Below are positions 39,150 through 51,472 of a stretch of 64,000 nt of DNA, piece by piece. Position numbers and translations under genes: made by a program. This stretch comes from Glycomyces buryatensis. GTDB taxonomy: Bacteria; Actinomycetota; Actinomycetes; Mycobacteriales; Micromonosporaceae. How positions within the stretch are numbered: position 1 is the stretch's first letter; every line of letters starts with the position of its first letter. The stretch lies in the NCBI RefSeq assembly GCF_004912275.1, contig NZ_STGY01000072.1:62001-126000 (forward strand). The letters run 5' to 3'. The notes beneath the pieces are model-generated. The model ran no database searches and had not been told where the DNA came from. It saw only the letters and a list, made by a program, of their open reading frames with translations.

Positions 39150-40844
39150 ATGTCCACTCCATCCCCTCGCCAGCCGCTGCGACGCCGCTCGCTGTTCAAG
39201 GTCGCCGGTCTCGGCGCGGCCGGAGCCGCGGGACTCCCGGTGATCTCCGCTTGCAGCGACATCGAATCCAACAGCGGCAGCACTCAGGCGACCGAGGGCT
39301 TCGACTTCCTGCCCACTTACAAGGAGTTCCCGCTGCCGGTCGAGCCCAACCTCGTGGGCGAGCCGCCGAACCACCCCTCCGGCTTCACCTCCTACCCGGA
39401 ACCGGTCCAGGCCGTGGCCGAAGTGCCTTCGGGCAGTGGCACTTACGAGCTGACCGTGCCGATCTGGGGCGACACGCCGGACGGGGACGACCCGTACTAC
39501 GGGACGGTCACCGAAACCTGGGGCGGCACCACCATCAACCTCCGCCACGCCGACGGCAACACCTTCGCCGACACCTCCGTGCAGTGGCTCAAGGCCAACG
39601 AGTACGGCGACGCCATCGCGATCTTCGGCTGGATGCTCGGCTCCCACAGCAATTTCACCGAGACCGTCGTCAACAACTTCTACAACCTGACCGAGATTCT
39701 CAAGGGCGACATCGCCGAGCGCTGGCCACTGCTGGCCAGGCTTCCGTCCTCATCCTGGGGCCAGTCGGTCTGGTCGACGGACATTGAGGACCCCGACACC
39801 GCCGGCATCTACGGCATCCCCATGGGCTTCACGGGCGGCCCGGGCAACGCCGTCATGTACCGCACCGACCTGCTGGCAGGGGCGAACCTTACGGTCCCCA
39901 CCACGATCGAAGAGCTCCTGGAGGTCTGCCGCGCCTGGTCCGACGACGCGAACGGCAAATGGGCCTTCGCCCAGCTCGACTGGTTCGTCGGGCAGTGGTT
40001 CGGCCTGGGCGGCACCGACGGCTGGAACTGGGACGCGGACCAGAAGAAGATGGTCAACAACGTCGAGCGGCCCGAGTTCACCGAGATGCTGGAATTCCGT
40101 CGCACGCTGTGGGACGAGAAGCTCATCCACCCCGACGCCCCCACCGGGACCCTCGACGCCGCCGCCATGCAGAAGGCCGGTACCGTCCTGTTCACTCAGG
40201 ACAACATGGCCAGGTGGAACGATTACGCGCTCCAGGTCAAGCGGGGCGAGGCCGAAGGCGAGATCAACCCGCTCCCGCCGCTCGGCGCGAAGGGCCGCGA
40301 GCCGTTGGTCTACATGAACATCTCCATCGACGGCTGGACCTTCCTCAACAAGGACCTCAGCAAGGAGCAGGTCGAAGAGATCCTCGACGTCGCGAACTGG
40401 TGCGCGTCCCCGTACGGCACCACCGAGTACGAGCTGCTGCAGTACGGCGTCGAAGGCGAGCACTTCACCCTCGGCGAAGACGGCTCTCCCGTCTACACCG
40501 AACTCGGGTCCAAGCTCGTCCAGGCCCCGATGAACTACAAGAACGTCGTCGGCCAGGTCCAGACCTTCCTCACCGGCGACCCCGATGTGGTCCAGAAGCG
40601 GTTCGATTTCCACGCCTCCGTTCAGGAGTTCGGCGCGGAGAACCCGTTCGCGGGCATGCGGATCGAGGCCCCGGCCGACGCCAAGGCCGCCGGCCAGACG
40701 CTCTGGGACCAGCAGAACGACATCGCGTACGGGCGCGCCGAGCTCTCGTCGATCCCCGACATTCTCGAGACGTACATGAACAACGGCGGCGAGGCCGCCC
40801 GCGAGTACTACACGGAAGCGTACAAGAGCGTTCACGGCGAGTAG
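39150..40844 (+). CDS. ABC sugar importer substrate-binding lipoprotein, large YtcQ/LplA type
   Basis: 564 residues from ATG 39150 (AAAGGACG before it). Twin-arginine-type signal RRRSLFKVAGLGAAGAAGLP ending in lipobox ISAC. Large solute-binding protein: TNTFADTSVQWLKANEYGD-like region, YGIPMGFTGGPGNAVMYRTD, QLDWFVGQWFGLGGTDGWNW, IDGWTFLNKDLSKEQVEEIL. First of three genes with two permeases. The same permease family once stood upstream of GH42 (stump at 4179). No CGAAA-TTTCG palindrome was found here, so its regulation differs from the importer at 36823. Confidence 0.88.
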   Translation: MSTPSPRQPLRRRSLFKVAGLGAAGAAGLPVISACSDIESNSGSTQATEGFDFLPTYKEFPLPVEPNLVGEPPNHPSGFTSYPEPVQAVAEVPSGSGTYELTVPIWGDTPDGDDPYYGTVTETWGGTTINLRHADGNTFADTSVQWLKANEYGDAIAIFGWMLGSHSNFTETVVNNFYNLTEILKGDIAERWPLLARLPSSSWGQSVWSTDIEDPDTAGIYGIPMGFTGGPGNAVMYRTDLLAGANLTVPTTIEELLEVCRAWSDDANGKWAFAQLDWFVGQWFGLGGTDGWNWDADQKKMVNNVERPEFTEMLEFRRTLWDEKLIHPDAPTGTLDAAAMQKAGTVLFTQDNMARWNDYALQVKRGEAEGEINPLPPLGAKGREPLVYMNISIDGWTFLNKDLSKEQVEEILDVANWCASPYGTTEYELLQYGVEGEHFTLGEDGSPVYTELGSKLVQAPMNYKNVVGQVQTFLTGDPDVVQKRFDFHASVQEFGAENPFAGMRIEAPADAKAAGQTLWDQQNDIAYGRAELSSIPDILETYMNNGGEAAREYYTEAYKSVHGE

Positions 40845-40932
40845 TGCCTTCGGCCGGGCGGCCCTTCGAGCAGGGCCGCCCGGCCGCCTCCTCCCCGCCT
40901 CACCGGATCTACGACGACTGGAATCTCAAGCG

Positions 40933-41916
40933 ATGGCAACACTCCAGAGCACGGCACCACCGGACGCGGACCGAACACCGGACCGCGTGATCGTCAGGCG
41001 CAAACGCACCGTGGGCCAGCGGCTTCGACATGACTGGCCCCTGCTGCTGCTGGCACTCCCGGTGGTCGCGCACCTGTCGGTGTTCCACTACTGGCCCACG
41101 GCCTGGAACATCATCGCGTTCATGGACTACAGCCCCTACCGCCCGTTCTGGGAGAACCCGTTCGTGGGCTTCGCGTGGTTCGAGCGGCTCTTCAACGACC
41201 CGTACTTCACGCCGGCGCTGCTCAACACCCTGAAGTTCGCGACCCTGAACCTGGTCTTCATGTTCCCGCTGTCCATTGTGCTGGCGCTCGCCATGAACAG
41301 CATAATCTCCATCAAGGCCCGCAGCGCCTTCCAGTCGATCGTGTACCTGCCCCACTTCTTCTCCTGGGTCCTGGTCGTCACCGTCTTCGTCCAGGTCCTC
41401 GGCGCCGACGGCCTGATCAGCAACTGGATCATGGACGGCGGCGGCGAGCGGCTCAACTTCACCTCCAATCCGGACACCTTCCTCCTGCTGGTCTGGATGC
41501 AGTGGGCCTGGAAGGACGCCGGCTGGGGCATGATCATCTTCCTGGCGGCCCTCGCCTCGATCAACCCGAGCCTCTACGAGGCCGCCGCTTCCGACGGCGC
41601 GAACCGCTGGCGGCGGATGTGGCACATCACCCTGCCTGGCATCCGGCCGGTCATCATCCTGCTCCTGATCCTGCAGATCGGCGGCATCCTCTCCGTCGGC
41701 TTCGAGCAGTACCAGTTGCAGCGCCAGTCCATCGGGTACCAGTCGACCGAAGTGCTCGACACCTTCGTCTACTACCAGAGCATCATCGGCAACCAGGGCG
41801 AATCGTTCGGCACCGCGGCGGGCCTGTTCAAGGGCGTGATCGGACTGATCCTGATCCTCGTTGCCAACAAGATCGCGCACCGCCTCGGAGAGCAAGGGAT
41901 CTACCAGAAGTCATGA
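40933..41916 (+). CDS. ABC sugar importer permease, LplB type
   Basis: 327 residues, six spans beginning WPLLLLALPVVAHLSVFHYW. LplB features: IIAFMDYSPYRPFWENPFVG, FQSIVYLPHFFSWVLVVTVF, EAA loop INPSLYEAAASDGANRWRRM and WHITLPGIRPVI. The loop has ASDG where ARIDG is usual. Its stop overlaps the next start (ATGA). Eighty-eight bases separate it from the binding-protein gene. Confidence 0.9.
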   Translation: MATLQSTAPPDADRTPDRVIVRRKRTVGQRLRHDWPLLLLALPVVAHLSVFHYWPTAWNIIAFMDYSPYRPFWENPFVGFAWFERLFNDPYFTPALLNTLKFATLNLVFMFPLSIVLALAMNSIISIKARSAFQSIVYLPHFFSWVLVVTVFVQVLGADGLISNWIMDGGGERLNFTSNPDTFLLLVWMQWAWKDAGWGMIIFLAALASINPSLYEAAASDGANRWRRMWHITLPGIRPVIILLLILQIGGILSVGFEQYQLQRQSIGYQSTEVLDTFVYYQSIIGNQGESFGTAAGLFKGVIGLILILVANKIAHRLGEQGIYQKS

Positions 41917-42866
41917 CCGCCACCAGCATCCGCGCCACCGACACCAGGCCGCGACGCAAGAGCAACCGGCCCATCTGGGACGAGGAACCCTCCATCGCGG
42001 GCAAGGTCGTCAAAGCCCTGTTCATGCTCTGCTACGCGGCCGCCATCGTCCTCCCGATCTGGGCGGTCGTCGCCACCAGCTTCGCCAGCGAGGAGGCGCT
42101 GACCCGCGCCGGGGGCAACCTCCTGATCCTGCCCACCGAGGTGAGCTGGCAGGCCTACCGCGAGATCTTCTCCGGCGGCGCGCTCACCGACTCGCTCGTG
42201 CTGACGCTGATCCTCACCTTCGGCGGCACCGCCATCTCGATGGTCCTCACCATCTGCGGCGCCTACGCGCTCTCGCGCACCGGCTCACTCCTGCACCGCC
42301 CGATCCTGTGGCTCATCCTGCTCACCTTCCTATTCGGACCGGGCATGTACCCCAGCTTCCTGGTGGTGCAGAAACTCGGGCTGTTCAACAGTTACTGGTC
42401 GCTCATCCTGCCCGGAGCCGTGGGCACCTTCAACATCATCATCCTGCGCGCGTTCTTCATGAACTCGATCCCCGGCGAGCTCATCGACGCCGCCAAGATG
42501 GACGGCGCCGGCGAGTTCCGGACCCTGTTCAGGATCGTGCTGCCCATGTCGAAGGCGATCCTCGCCGTCATCGCCCTGTTCTACGCCGTCGGCTACTGGA
42601 ATCTCTATTTCCAGGCGGTTCTGTACACGCCAGGCCTGGACACCCAGCCGATCCAGGTCGTACTCCAGCGGATGCTCATGTCCAGCCAGGGCCTACCGGA
42701 CGGCGCGCAGGCCGCCGCCCAGTACCAGTCCCAAGGCGAGGCCGCACCGACCGCCGCGCTGAAGATGGCCGTCGTGGTCTGCACGATCATTCCGATCGTG
42801 ATCATGTACCCGTTCATCCAGAAGCACTTCACGAAGGCCGTCATCACCGGCGCCGTGAAGGGATAA
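41913..42866 (+). CDS. ABC sugar importer permease, LplC/MalG type
   Basis: 317 residues, starting within the previous stop (ATGA). Six spans, beginning ALFMLCYAAAIVLPIWAVVA. EAA loop IPGELIDAAKMDGAGEFRTL then FRIVLPMSKAILAV; C-terminus IVIMYPFIQKHFTKAVITGA plus VKG. The last 24 residues and the following 60 bases are duplicated at 4200-4338, where only the end of a sister gene survives. No ATPase gene in the operon. Confidence 0.9.
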   Translation: MTATSIRATDTRPRRKSNRPIWDEEPSIAGKVVKALFMLCYAAAIVLPIWAVVATSFASEEALTRAGGNLLILPTEVSWQAYREIFSGGALTDSLVLTLILTFGGTAISMVLTICGAYALSRTGSLLHRPILWLILLTFLFGPGMYPSFLVVQKLGLFNSYWSLILPGAVGTFNIIILRAFFMNSIPGELIDAAKMDGAGEFRTLFRIVLPMSKAILAVIALFYAVGYWNLYFQAVLYTPGLDTQPIQVVLQRMLMSSQGLPDGAQAAAQYQSQGEAAPTAALKMAVVVCTIIPIVIMYPFIQKHFTKAVITGAVKG

Positions 42867-42897
42867 GCCTGCGGTCTGTGAGGGGCCGTTGAGAGGA

Positions 42898-42929
42898 GGG
42901 CGTCCGGACCCGATCGGGTCCGGACGCCC
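42898..42929 (+). terminator. Terminator of the importer operon
   Basis: Perfect 14-base arms GGGCGTCCGGACCC and complement around loop GATC, then TGCTTTCT. Homologous to the orphan hairpin at 4307-4338; the single arm difference is compensated on the other side. Confidence 0.85.
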
Positions 42930-42956
42930 GCTGCTTTCTATAGGCGCAATAACGAA

Positions 42957-42988
42957 CGCGGCTCACCGGCCGGTGCCGGTGAGCCGCG
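42957..42988 (-). terminator. Terminator of the GH2 gene
   Basis: Arm CGCGGCTCACCGGC (42957-42970), loop CGGT, exact complement 42975-42988, eight bases past the GH2 stop on the minus strand. Confidence 0.8.
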
Positions 42989-42995
42989 ACTCCGT

Positions 42996-45998
<3,003 letters not shown>

Positions 45999-46136
45999 TT
46001 AGGGACCGATCCGGCTGTGTTGCTTGTCGATAATCACTGACTTGTGGTCGGTTTTCAAGATTTGCGGCGGCCCAGGAACCTGTTCTGAGGTCACATACAG
46101 GTGGACAATTTCGAACGGTTGTGGTTGATTTTCTGT

Positions 46137-46910
46137 ATGCATGAAGTGATGATCTGTCTCGACGAGCCGCCGGAGGTGGTGAACGCGGGCTTCGCAATCC
46201 ACGGCCTGAACAGGCTCGACGACCATTTCCGCCTGCCCGACCTGTGGCAGTTCCATCTCTACCAGTACGAGGCCGATCTGGAGGTCGACGGAACCGCCCA
46301 CCGCATCAAGCCAGGCCGCGTCAGCCTCATTCCCGCCGACACCGAGGTGCACTACCGCTACCGGGGCCGCTCGGAGCACCTCTACGTGCACCTTCGGCCC
46401 TCGCCGCGGGGAGTCCCGCACACGGTCCCGCTCATCCAGGATGCCGGCCCCGCCGGCCCGGCGCTCGCCGAGATGCTGCGCCAGGCGGTAACCGCCGTCG
46501 CCGACTCCCCCGCCCGGGCCTCGGCCGAAGTGTGGGCCGCATTGTGGCGAACGGTGCGGTTGCAGCCGAACGAACCCGGAGACGGGGACCACCCCGCGGT
46601 GACCGCGGCCTTCGCCTATATCGAGCAGCGGCTACCGCGGCCGATCACGGTCCCCGACGTCGCCGGTGCCGTGGGCGTCTCCCATAACCACCTCACCAGG
46701 CTGGTCAAGGAGACCACCGGATCCACATTGGTCGCATACATGCGGCATCGCCGGATGGTGCGGGCCGGGCACCTGCTGCGCGAGTCGACGCTCTCGATCC
46801 CGGCGGTCGCCGCGTCGGTCGGCATCCCCGACCTCCAGGCGTTCAACAAGGCCTGCCATCGCGAGTTCGGCGCATCGCCCCGCGCCGTCCGCGACGCGGC
46901 CGGACACTGA
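46137..46910 (+). CDS. AraC-family transcriptional regulator
   Basis: 257 residues from ATG 46137; GTG 46101 or ATG 46149 are also possible, none has a clear ribosome site. N-terminal cupin-like sensing domain (LWQFHLYQYEADLEVDGTAH, RIKPGRVSLIPADTEVHYRY) and C-terminal double helix-turn-helix (about 155-250: VPDVAGAVGVSHNHLTRLVK, STLSIPAVAASVGIPDLQAF, ACHREFGASPRAVR). The second HTH motif has LQAF where YFSR is common. Divergent from the GH2 gene, so sugar-dependent activation of lacZ is the likely role. Convergent with the GntR gene; the 111 bases between show no hairpin. Confidence 0.85.
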   Translation: MHEVMICLDEPPEVVNAGFAIHGLNRLDDHFRLPDLWQFHLYQYEADLEVDGTAHRIKPGRVSLIPADTEVHYRYRGRSEHLYVHLRPSPRGVPHTVPLIQDAGPAGPALAEMLRQAVTAVADSPARASAEVWAALWRTVRLQPNEPGDGDHPAVTAAFAYIEQRLPRPITVPDVAGAVGVSHNHLTRLVKETTGSTLVAYMRHRRMVRAGHLLRESTLSIPAVAASVGIPDLQAFNKACHREFGASPRAVRDAAGH

Positions 46911-47021
46911 CCGCGGCCTTCGCACGGTCGTCATTCACCTGATGAAATCTGCCGCAGACGGGTTGAATCCGGCGGGCACCGCAGTGTCGGCCTGCCAAGG
47001 AGGTTGGCGCCGCAACGGCGT

Positions 47022-47744
47022 TCAGTCGATGGGACCGGTGAGCGGCTTGTCGCTTTCGAGCGGGTGGTCGAGCAGTGAGTCCTCCACGCCGAGCAGGTGA
47101 TTCGTCATGCGGATTCGGGCCGATTCGGGGTCGTGGGCGCGCAGCGCGCGCAGGATCGCGATGTGCTCGCCGTGGGTGCGCCGGTCCACGCCGTCCTCTC
47201 TCAGGCTGCGCCACAGGCGTTCCCGGACGGTGCGGCTGGCCAGCGCCTCGACCATGCCCGCCAGCACGGGGTTGCCGGTGTGGGCGGCGATGATGCGGTG
47301 GAACGCGATGTCGATCTCGATGATCCGCTCGTGTTCCTGGGGCGTCTTGTCGAGGATTCGCTCGGCCTCGTCGAGCAGCGTCTTGGCCTCGCCCAGGGCC
47401 TCGTCGGTGATCCGCGAGGCGGCGAGGCGGGCCGACTCGCCTTCGAGCATCCGCCGGATGGCGTGGACGTGCTGGAACTGTCCGTCGCCTTGGAGGTCGA
47501 CCACGAAGCCCATCGGCGCGAGCAGCCGGGAGAGGTCGAGACTGGTGACGTAGGTGCCGTCGCCCTGGCGGGTGTCGAGGATCCCCAGAATGGTCAGCGC
47601 GCGGACGCCTTCGCGGAGCGATCCGCGTGAGACGCCGAGGGTCTCGGCGAGGTCTTTCTCGATGGGGAGCCGTTCGCCGGGGCGGAGCTCGCCTTCGAGG
47701 ATCATGCGCTTGACGCCGTTTACGACATCGTCGGTGCGGGACAT
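47022..47744 (-). CDS. GntR/FadR-family transcriptional regulator
   Basis: 240 residues from ATG 47744. Winged helix at residues 5-70 (VVNGVKRMILEGELRPGERL, LGVSRGSLREGVRALTILGI, TRQGDGTYV), then FCD domain with metal-site residues in IDIAFHRIIAAHTGN and RRTHGEHIAIL. CATACT ends six bases before the ATG on the minus strand and there is no ribosome site, so a leaderless mRNA is likely. It lies 88 bases downstream of the fuconolactonase gene on the same strand but has its own apparent promoter; it may regulate that sugar-acid pathway. Confidence 0.88.
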   Translation of the reverse strand: MSRTDDVVNGVKRMILEGELRPGERLPIEKDLAETLGVSRGSLREGVRALTILGILDTRQGDGTYVTSLDLSRLLAPMGFVVDLQGDGQFQHVHAIRRMLEGESARLAASRITDEALGEAKTLLDEAERILDKTPQEHERIIEIDIAFHRIIAAHTGNPVLAGMVEALASRTVRERLWRSLREDGVDRRTHGEHIAILRALRAHDPESARIRMTNHLLGVEDSLLDHPLESDKPLTGPID

Positions 47745-47832
47745 GCGGCAAGTATGGCCGAACCGCTGCCCGAGTCGCAAGAAACATCGGACGTCTTGCC
47801 GCTGCTCCCCCCTTCGCCTCTGCTGTCCGGGT

Positions 47833-48678
47833 TCAACGCTGTTTGAGCCCGTAATGCCGCTCTGCGGTCGCCGAGAGCACCCGCTCCGCGTCGTCGGGCG
47901 CCAGCCTCAGCACGTCACTGACCAGCTCGAACCACTCGCCGAAGCCGGTCTGGTGCGGCGTTGCCGCCGAGACCGGCCAGTCGCTGCCGACCATCAGCCG
48001 GTCGGGGCCGAACACCACCAATGCGTTGGAGAGGAAGGGCGCGACCTGCTCGCGCAACGGGCGGCCCGGGTCCGCTTCGGGGGCGAGCCCGGAGAGCTTC
48101 GCGAGGGTCCCCGGCACCGCCGCGAAATCCCGCAGCATCCGAACCCATTCGCGCCCTTCCGGACTGGCGATTCCCGCCGCAACCGGGGGCTTGCCGAGGT
48201 GGTCGAGGACGACCCGGAGCCCCGGCACGGCGGCGACCGCCCGGGTGAGTTCCGGGAGCTGCCCGTAGCGGATGCAGGCGTCGAACGGGAGGCCGCGGCG
48301 GGCGAGCTCGGCGAGGCCGCCCAGGACGGCTTCCGACTCGATGAATCCGGGCGGCTCGTCCTGGAGCAGTCGGCGCACGCCGACGTGCAGCGGCAGTGCG
48401 GACAGCTCGTCGAGTCGGGGAACGAGCGCGTCGGCGTCCTCGATGGGGGCATGGGCGACGATGCCGGACAGCTGCGGCCACGACGCGGCGAGGCCCTGCA
48501 CCCATGCCGCCTCGGCAGCTCCGTCGGCGGCGTCGGCCTGCACGAACACCGCGCCCGTGACCTTCGCGTCGGCGGCGTCGGCCGGCAGGTGCGTGCGCGG
48601 GAGCGAGGGTTCGGAGTCCAGCCACGGGTACCGCAGGACTCGGGTGTCCCACACGTGGCGGTGCGCGTCGATGATCAT
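47833..48678 (-). CDS. L-fuconolactonase-like amidohydrolase
   Basis: 281 residues, the usual size of the COG3618 (amidohydrolase 2) lactonases. Begins [11 protein letters not shown] with the HxH-type metal motif shifted to [17 protein letters not shown] and [12 protein letters not shown] are the further family motifs, Asp in GSDWP being catalytic. These enzymes open L-fucono- or L-rhamnono-1,4-lactone. Its start lies within the stop of the fuconate dehydratase gene (ATGA), the enzyme acting on its product, which strongly supports the assignment to a non-phosphorylative 6-deoxyhexose pathway. Confidence 0.85.
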   Translation of the reverse strand: MIIDAHRHVWDTRVLRYPWLDSEPSLPRTHLPADAADAKVTGAVFVQADAADGAAEAAWVQGLAASWPQLSGIVAHAPIEDADALVPRLDELSALPLHVGVRRLLQDEPPGFIESEAVLGGLAELARRGLPFDACIRYGQLPELTRAVAAVPGLRVVLDHLGKPPVAAGIASPEGREWVRMLRDFAAVPGTLAKLSGLAPEADPGRPLREQVAPFLSNALVVFGPDRLMVGSDWPVSAATPHQTGFGEWFELVSDVLRLAPDDAERVLSATAERHYGLKQR

Positions 48679-49982
48679 GCGGCGTCAACAGTCCAATACT
48701 CCCCCAAGGGGTAGGAGTATTCGGCGATCGAGGCCGGGTGCATCTCGGCGGAGTAGCCGGGCCTGGACGGGAGGATGTAGTTGCCGTTCTCCACGATGCA
48801 CGGGTCGGTGAAGTGCTCGTGGAGGTGGTCGACGTACTCGGTCACGCGGTCCTCCAGGGTCGCTGAGACGGCGACGTAGTCGAAGATCGACAGGTGCTGG
48901 ACCAGCTCGCACAGGCCCACGCCGCCGGCGTGCGGGCAGACGGGGACGCCGAACTTCGCGGCCAGCAGGTAGACGGCGATGATCTCGTTGACGCTCGCCA
49001 GCCGCGCCGAGTCCAGTTGCAGGAAGTCGATGGCTTCGGCCTGGAGGAACTGCTTGAACAGGACCCGGTTCATGCCGTGCTCGCCGGTCGCGACCCTGAT
49101 CGGGGCGACCGCGCGGCGGACGGCGGCGTGTCCCAGGACGTCGTCGGGGCTGGTGGGCTCCTCGATCCAGTGCGGCTTGAATTCGGCGAGCGCGTTCACC
49201 CAATCGATCGCCTCGGGGACGTCCCACACCTGGTTGGCGTCGATCATGAGCTTCGCGTCCCAGCCGATGACCTCGCGGGCGATGCGCAGTCGCCGACGGT
49301 CCTCTTCCAGGTCGGCGCCGACCTTCAACTTGACGTGCTGGTAGCCGGAGTCGACCGCCTCCTGGAGGAGTCGGCGGAGTTTGTCGTCGCTGTAGCCGAG
49401 CCAGCCGGCGCTCGTGGTGTAGCAGGGGTAGCCGCCGCGGGCTTCGAGGTCGGCGATGCGTTCGGCGCGGGACGGCTCCTGGGCCCGCAGGATCGCGAGG
49501 GCCTCGTCGCGGGTGAGCGCGTCGGAGAGGTAGCGCAGGTCCGCGGCGTCCACGAGCTGCTCGGGCGTCATGTCGCACAGCAGTCGCCACAGGGGCTTTC
49601 GCGCGACGCGGGCGGCGAGGTCCCAGACGGCGTTCATGACCGCGGCGAGCGCGATGTGGACGACGCCCTTCTCCGGGCCGAGCCAGCGCAGTTGCGAATC
49701 GGACTTGAGCTCGCGGTAGAGGGCCCCCGGGTCGTTCACCATGGTGTCGAGGTCGCGGCCGATCAGCTTGACGGCCCAATGGAGGGCGGCCGCGGTGACG
49801 ATGTCGTTGCCGCGCCCGATGGTGAAGGTGAAGCCGAACCCGGACAGCTCCGGGTCGTCGGTCCGGATGATGACGTAGGCGGCGGAGTAGTCACCGTCCT
49901 TGTTCATCGCGTCCGAGCCGTCCTGGCTGAGGGAGGTGGGGAAGCGGATGTCGTGGGTCTCGACGGCTTCGATGGTCGTCAT
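48675..49982 (-). CDS. L-fuconate dehydratase (enolase superfamily)
   Basis: 435 residues from ATG 49982 (AAGGAGCCCCT before it). Long for the superfamily but normal for fuconate dehydratases and ENOSF1, whose [49 protein letters not shown] and [14 protein letters not shown] signatures are all present. Catalytic set: [32 protein letters not shown] and His in [10 protein letters not shown]. Converts L-fuconate to 2-keto-3-deoxy-L-fuconate. First gene of an operon with fuconolactonase; opposite a CUT2 importer. The 19-bp operator 60 bases upstream is the one found at the Zn-dehydrogenase/SDR pair. Confidence 0.9.
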   Translation of the reverse strand: MTTIEAVETHDIRFPTSLSQDGSDAMNKDGDYSAAYVIIRTDDPELSGFGFTFTIGRGNDIVTAAALHWAVKLIGRDLDTMVNDPGALYRELKSDSQLRWLGPEKGVVHIALAAVMNAVWDLAARVARKPLWRLLCDMTPEQLVDAADLRYLSDALTRDEALAILRAQEPSRAERIADLEARGGYPCYTTSAGWLGYSDDKLRRLLQEAVDSGYQHVKLKVGADLEEDRRRLRIAREVIGWDAKLMIDANQVWDVPEAIDWVNALAEFKPHWIEEPTSPDDVLGHAAVRRAVAPIRVATGEHGMNRVLFKQFLQAEAIDFLQLDSARLASVNEIIAVYLLAAKFGVPVCPHAGGVGLCELVQHLSIFDYVAVSATLEDRVTEYVDHLHEHFTDPCIVENGNYILPSRPGYSAEMHPASIAEYSYPLGEYWTVDAA

Positions 49983-50043
49983 AGGGGCTCCTTGGTCGGA
50001 CGCGAGCGTTCGGGTGCGATGGCGAAGCACTCGCGCCGCTCAA

Positions 50044-50062
50044 TTTGCGCAAACGATTGATC
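50044..50062. promoter_or_regulatory. Operator of the fuconate dehydratase/importer divergent region
   Basis: TTGCGCAAACGATTGATCA matches 9823-9841 at 17 of 19 positions; the core CAAACGATTG is its reverse-complement form. Immediately beside it ATCGTTGACGAT (50063-50074) is a second small palindrome. The rest of the 443-base gap (49983-50425) contains no gene apart from a short frame near its end; A/T-rich DNA at 50280-50340 probably holds the importer promoter. Confidence 0.7.
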
Positions 50063-50387
50063 ATCGTTGACGATAGCGGCCGATCGGCGGGTACGCAAAC
50101 CCCTGACGAGCTCTTTTCCGGAGATCGCCAGGTACGGGTCGCGGTGGAGGACCGACTCCTGGCGACGCCCGGGAAGTCCGCTGCCACGACCGGTTGGGAA
50201 CGTGCCGAGCTCCGCTCCGGCATGGCTTTTTAGTCCGATGTATAGCCGTTGCCAGCGCATCAATCCGGGGCCTCAATCCCTTGTCACGGTGGATATCAGT
50301 ATGAAATGATGACATTCACACATGTAAACGTCTGATCTTTGAGAGGTGCATGTGGAGATCCGAGGCCAGGAGGAGGCAGCGTTGCCC

Positions 50388-50429
50388 GTGAGTCGTCTCC
50401 CCGCTCCGACCTGCCGCAGCCGATCATGA
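50388..50429 (+). CDS. Possible short leader frame coupled to the importer permease
   Basis: AGGAGGAGG (50368-50376), the best ribosome site of this operon, does not fit the permease ATG 50 bases on. It fits a short frame starting at GTG 50388 (or TTG 50382), 13 codons long, whose TGA overlaps the permease start as ATGA. It may be a coupling leader, or mark a lost upstream gene. Weak case. Confidence 0.3.
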   Translation: MSRLPAPTCRSRS

Positions 50430-51430
50430 CCGGCGTCGAGACGACCACCGGGCCGCGCGACCGGTTGAGCGAGTGGCTTCGGGAGCGCATCTCCTACGCC
50501 GTCTCCGAGTTCACGGCGGCGACCGCACTCGTCGTGCTGTTCATCGCCCTCAGCCTCGCCAGCCCGTACTTCCTCACCGCCGACAATCTGTTCAATATCG
50601 GCTCCCAGACGGCGGTCATCGCGATCATCGCGGTGGCCCAGACGATGATCATCATTACGAAGGGCATCGACCTGTCGGTCGGCTCCGTCGCCGCGCTGGC
50701 CGGGGTCGTCGGCGCCATCGTCGTCCGCGATCTCGGGTTCTCCGTGTGGGAGGCCACCGTCGTCGCCATCGGAGTCGGCGCGGCTGCCGGTCTGGTCAAC
50801 GGCCTGCTCGTGGCGATGGCGCACCTCCCGCCCTTCATTGCCACCCTGGGAATGATGTCGGCGGGACGCGGGCTGGTCTTCATCATCACCGGCGCCGTGG
50901 GCGTCTACAGCCTGCCGAAATCGTTCCAGCTGCTCGGAAACGGCGAGATCGCCGGCATCCCGTTCGCCATCGTGATCACGGCGGTCGTCGCCCTCGGGGT
51001 GGCCTTCCTGCTGTCGCAGTCCCGATTCGGTCAGTACGTCTACGCCATGGGATCCAATATGGAGGCGGCCCGCCGCTCGGGCATCGCCGTGCGCCGCAAC
51101 CTCACCGCGGTCTACGTGCTGGCGGGAGCGCTGGTCGGCCTGGGCGGCATGGTCGCGACTTCGCGCGTGGCCTCCGGCCAGCCGAACTACGGGATCGGCC
51201 TCGAACTGGACGTCATCGCCGCGGCGGTCATCGGCGGCGCCAGCCTGTTCGGCGGCCAGGGCCGCATCGCCGGCACGCTCATCGGGGCGTTCCTCATCGC
51301 CGTGGTGCGCAACGGTTCCGTGCTACTGGGCATCAGCATTCACTACCAGCAGGTCATCGTCGGCCTGATCATCTGGGCCGCCGTCTACTTCGACCAGTTC
51401 CGGCGGCGCCGCCTCGAAGCCCGCGGGTGA
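50426..51430 (+). CDS. CUT2 (ribose-type) ABC importer permease
   Basis: 334 residues from ATG 50426, overlapping a short upstream frame. RbsC family with eight to ten membrane spans: LTADNLFNIGSQTAVIAIIA, TKGIDLSVGSVAALAGVVGA, NGLLVAMAHLPPFIATLGMM, YAMGSNMEAARRSGIAVRRN and AAVIGGASLFGGQGRIAGTL, all family signatures. Operon with a binding protein and a single-domain ATPase, divergent from the fuconate dehydratase/lactonase operon, so monosaccharide import, plausibly L-fucose or a related deoxy sugar, is the likely job. Confidence 0.9.
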   Translation: MTGVETTTGPRDRLSEWLRERISYAVSEFTAATALVVLFIALSLASPYFLTADNLFNIGSQTAVIAIIAVAQTMIIITKGIDLSVGSVAALAGVVGAIVVRDLGFSVWEATVVAIGVGAAAGLVNGLLVAMAHLPPFIATLGMMSAGRGLVFIITGAVGVYSLPKSFQLLGNGEIAGIPFAIVITAVVALGVAFLLSQSRFGQYVYAMGSNMEAARRSGIAVRRNLTAVYVLAGALVGLGGMVATSRVASGQPNYGIGLELDVIAAAVIGGASLFGGQGRIAGTLIGAFLIAVVRNGSVLLGISIHYQQVIVGLIIWAAVYFDQFRRRRLEARG

Positions 51431-51472
51431 GGCCCGACCGCCGACCACTTCTCCAGATGGAAGGACCAGGCT

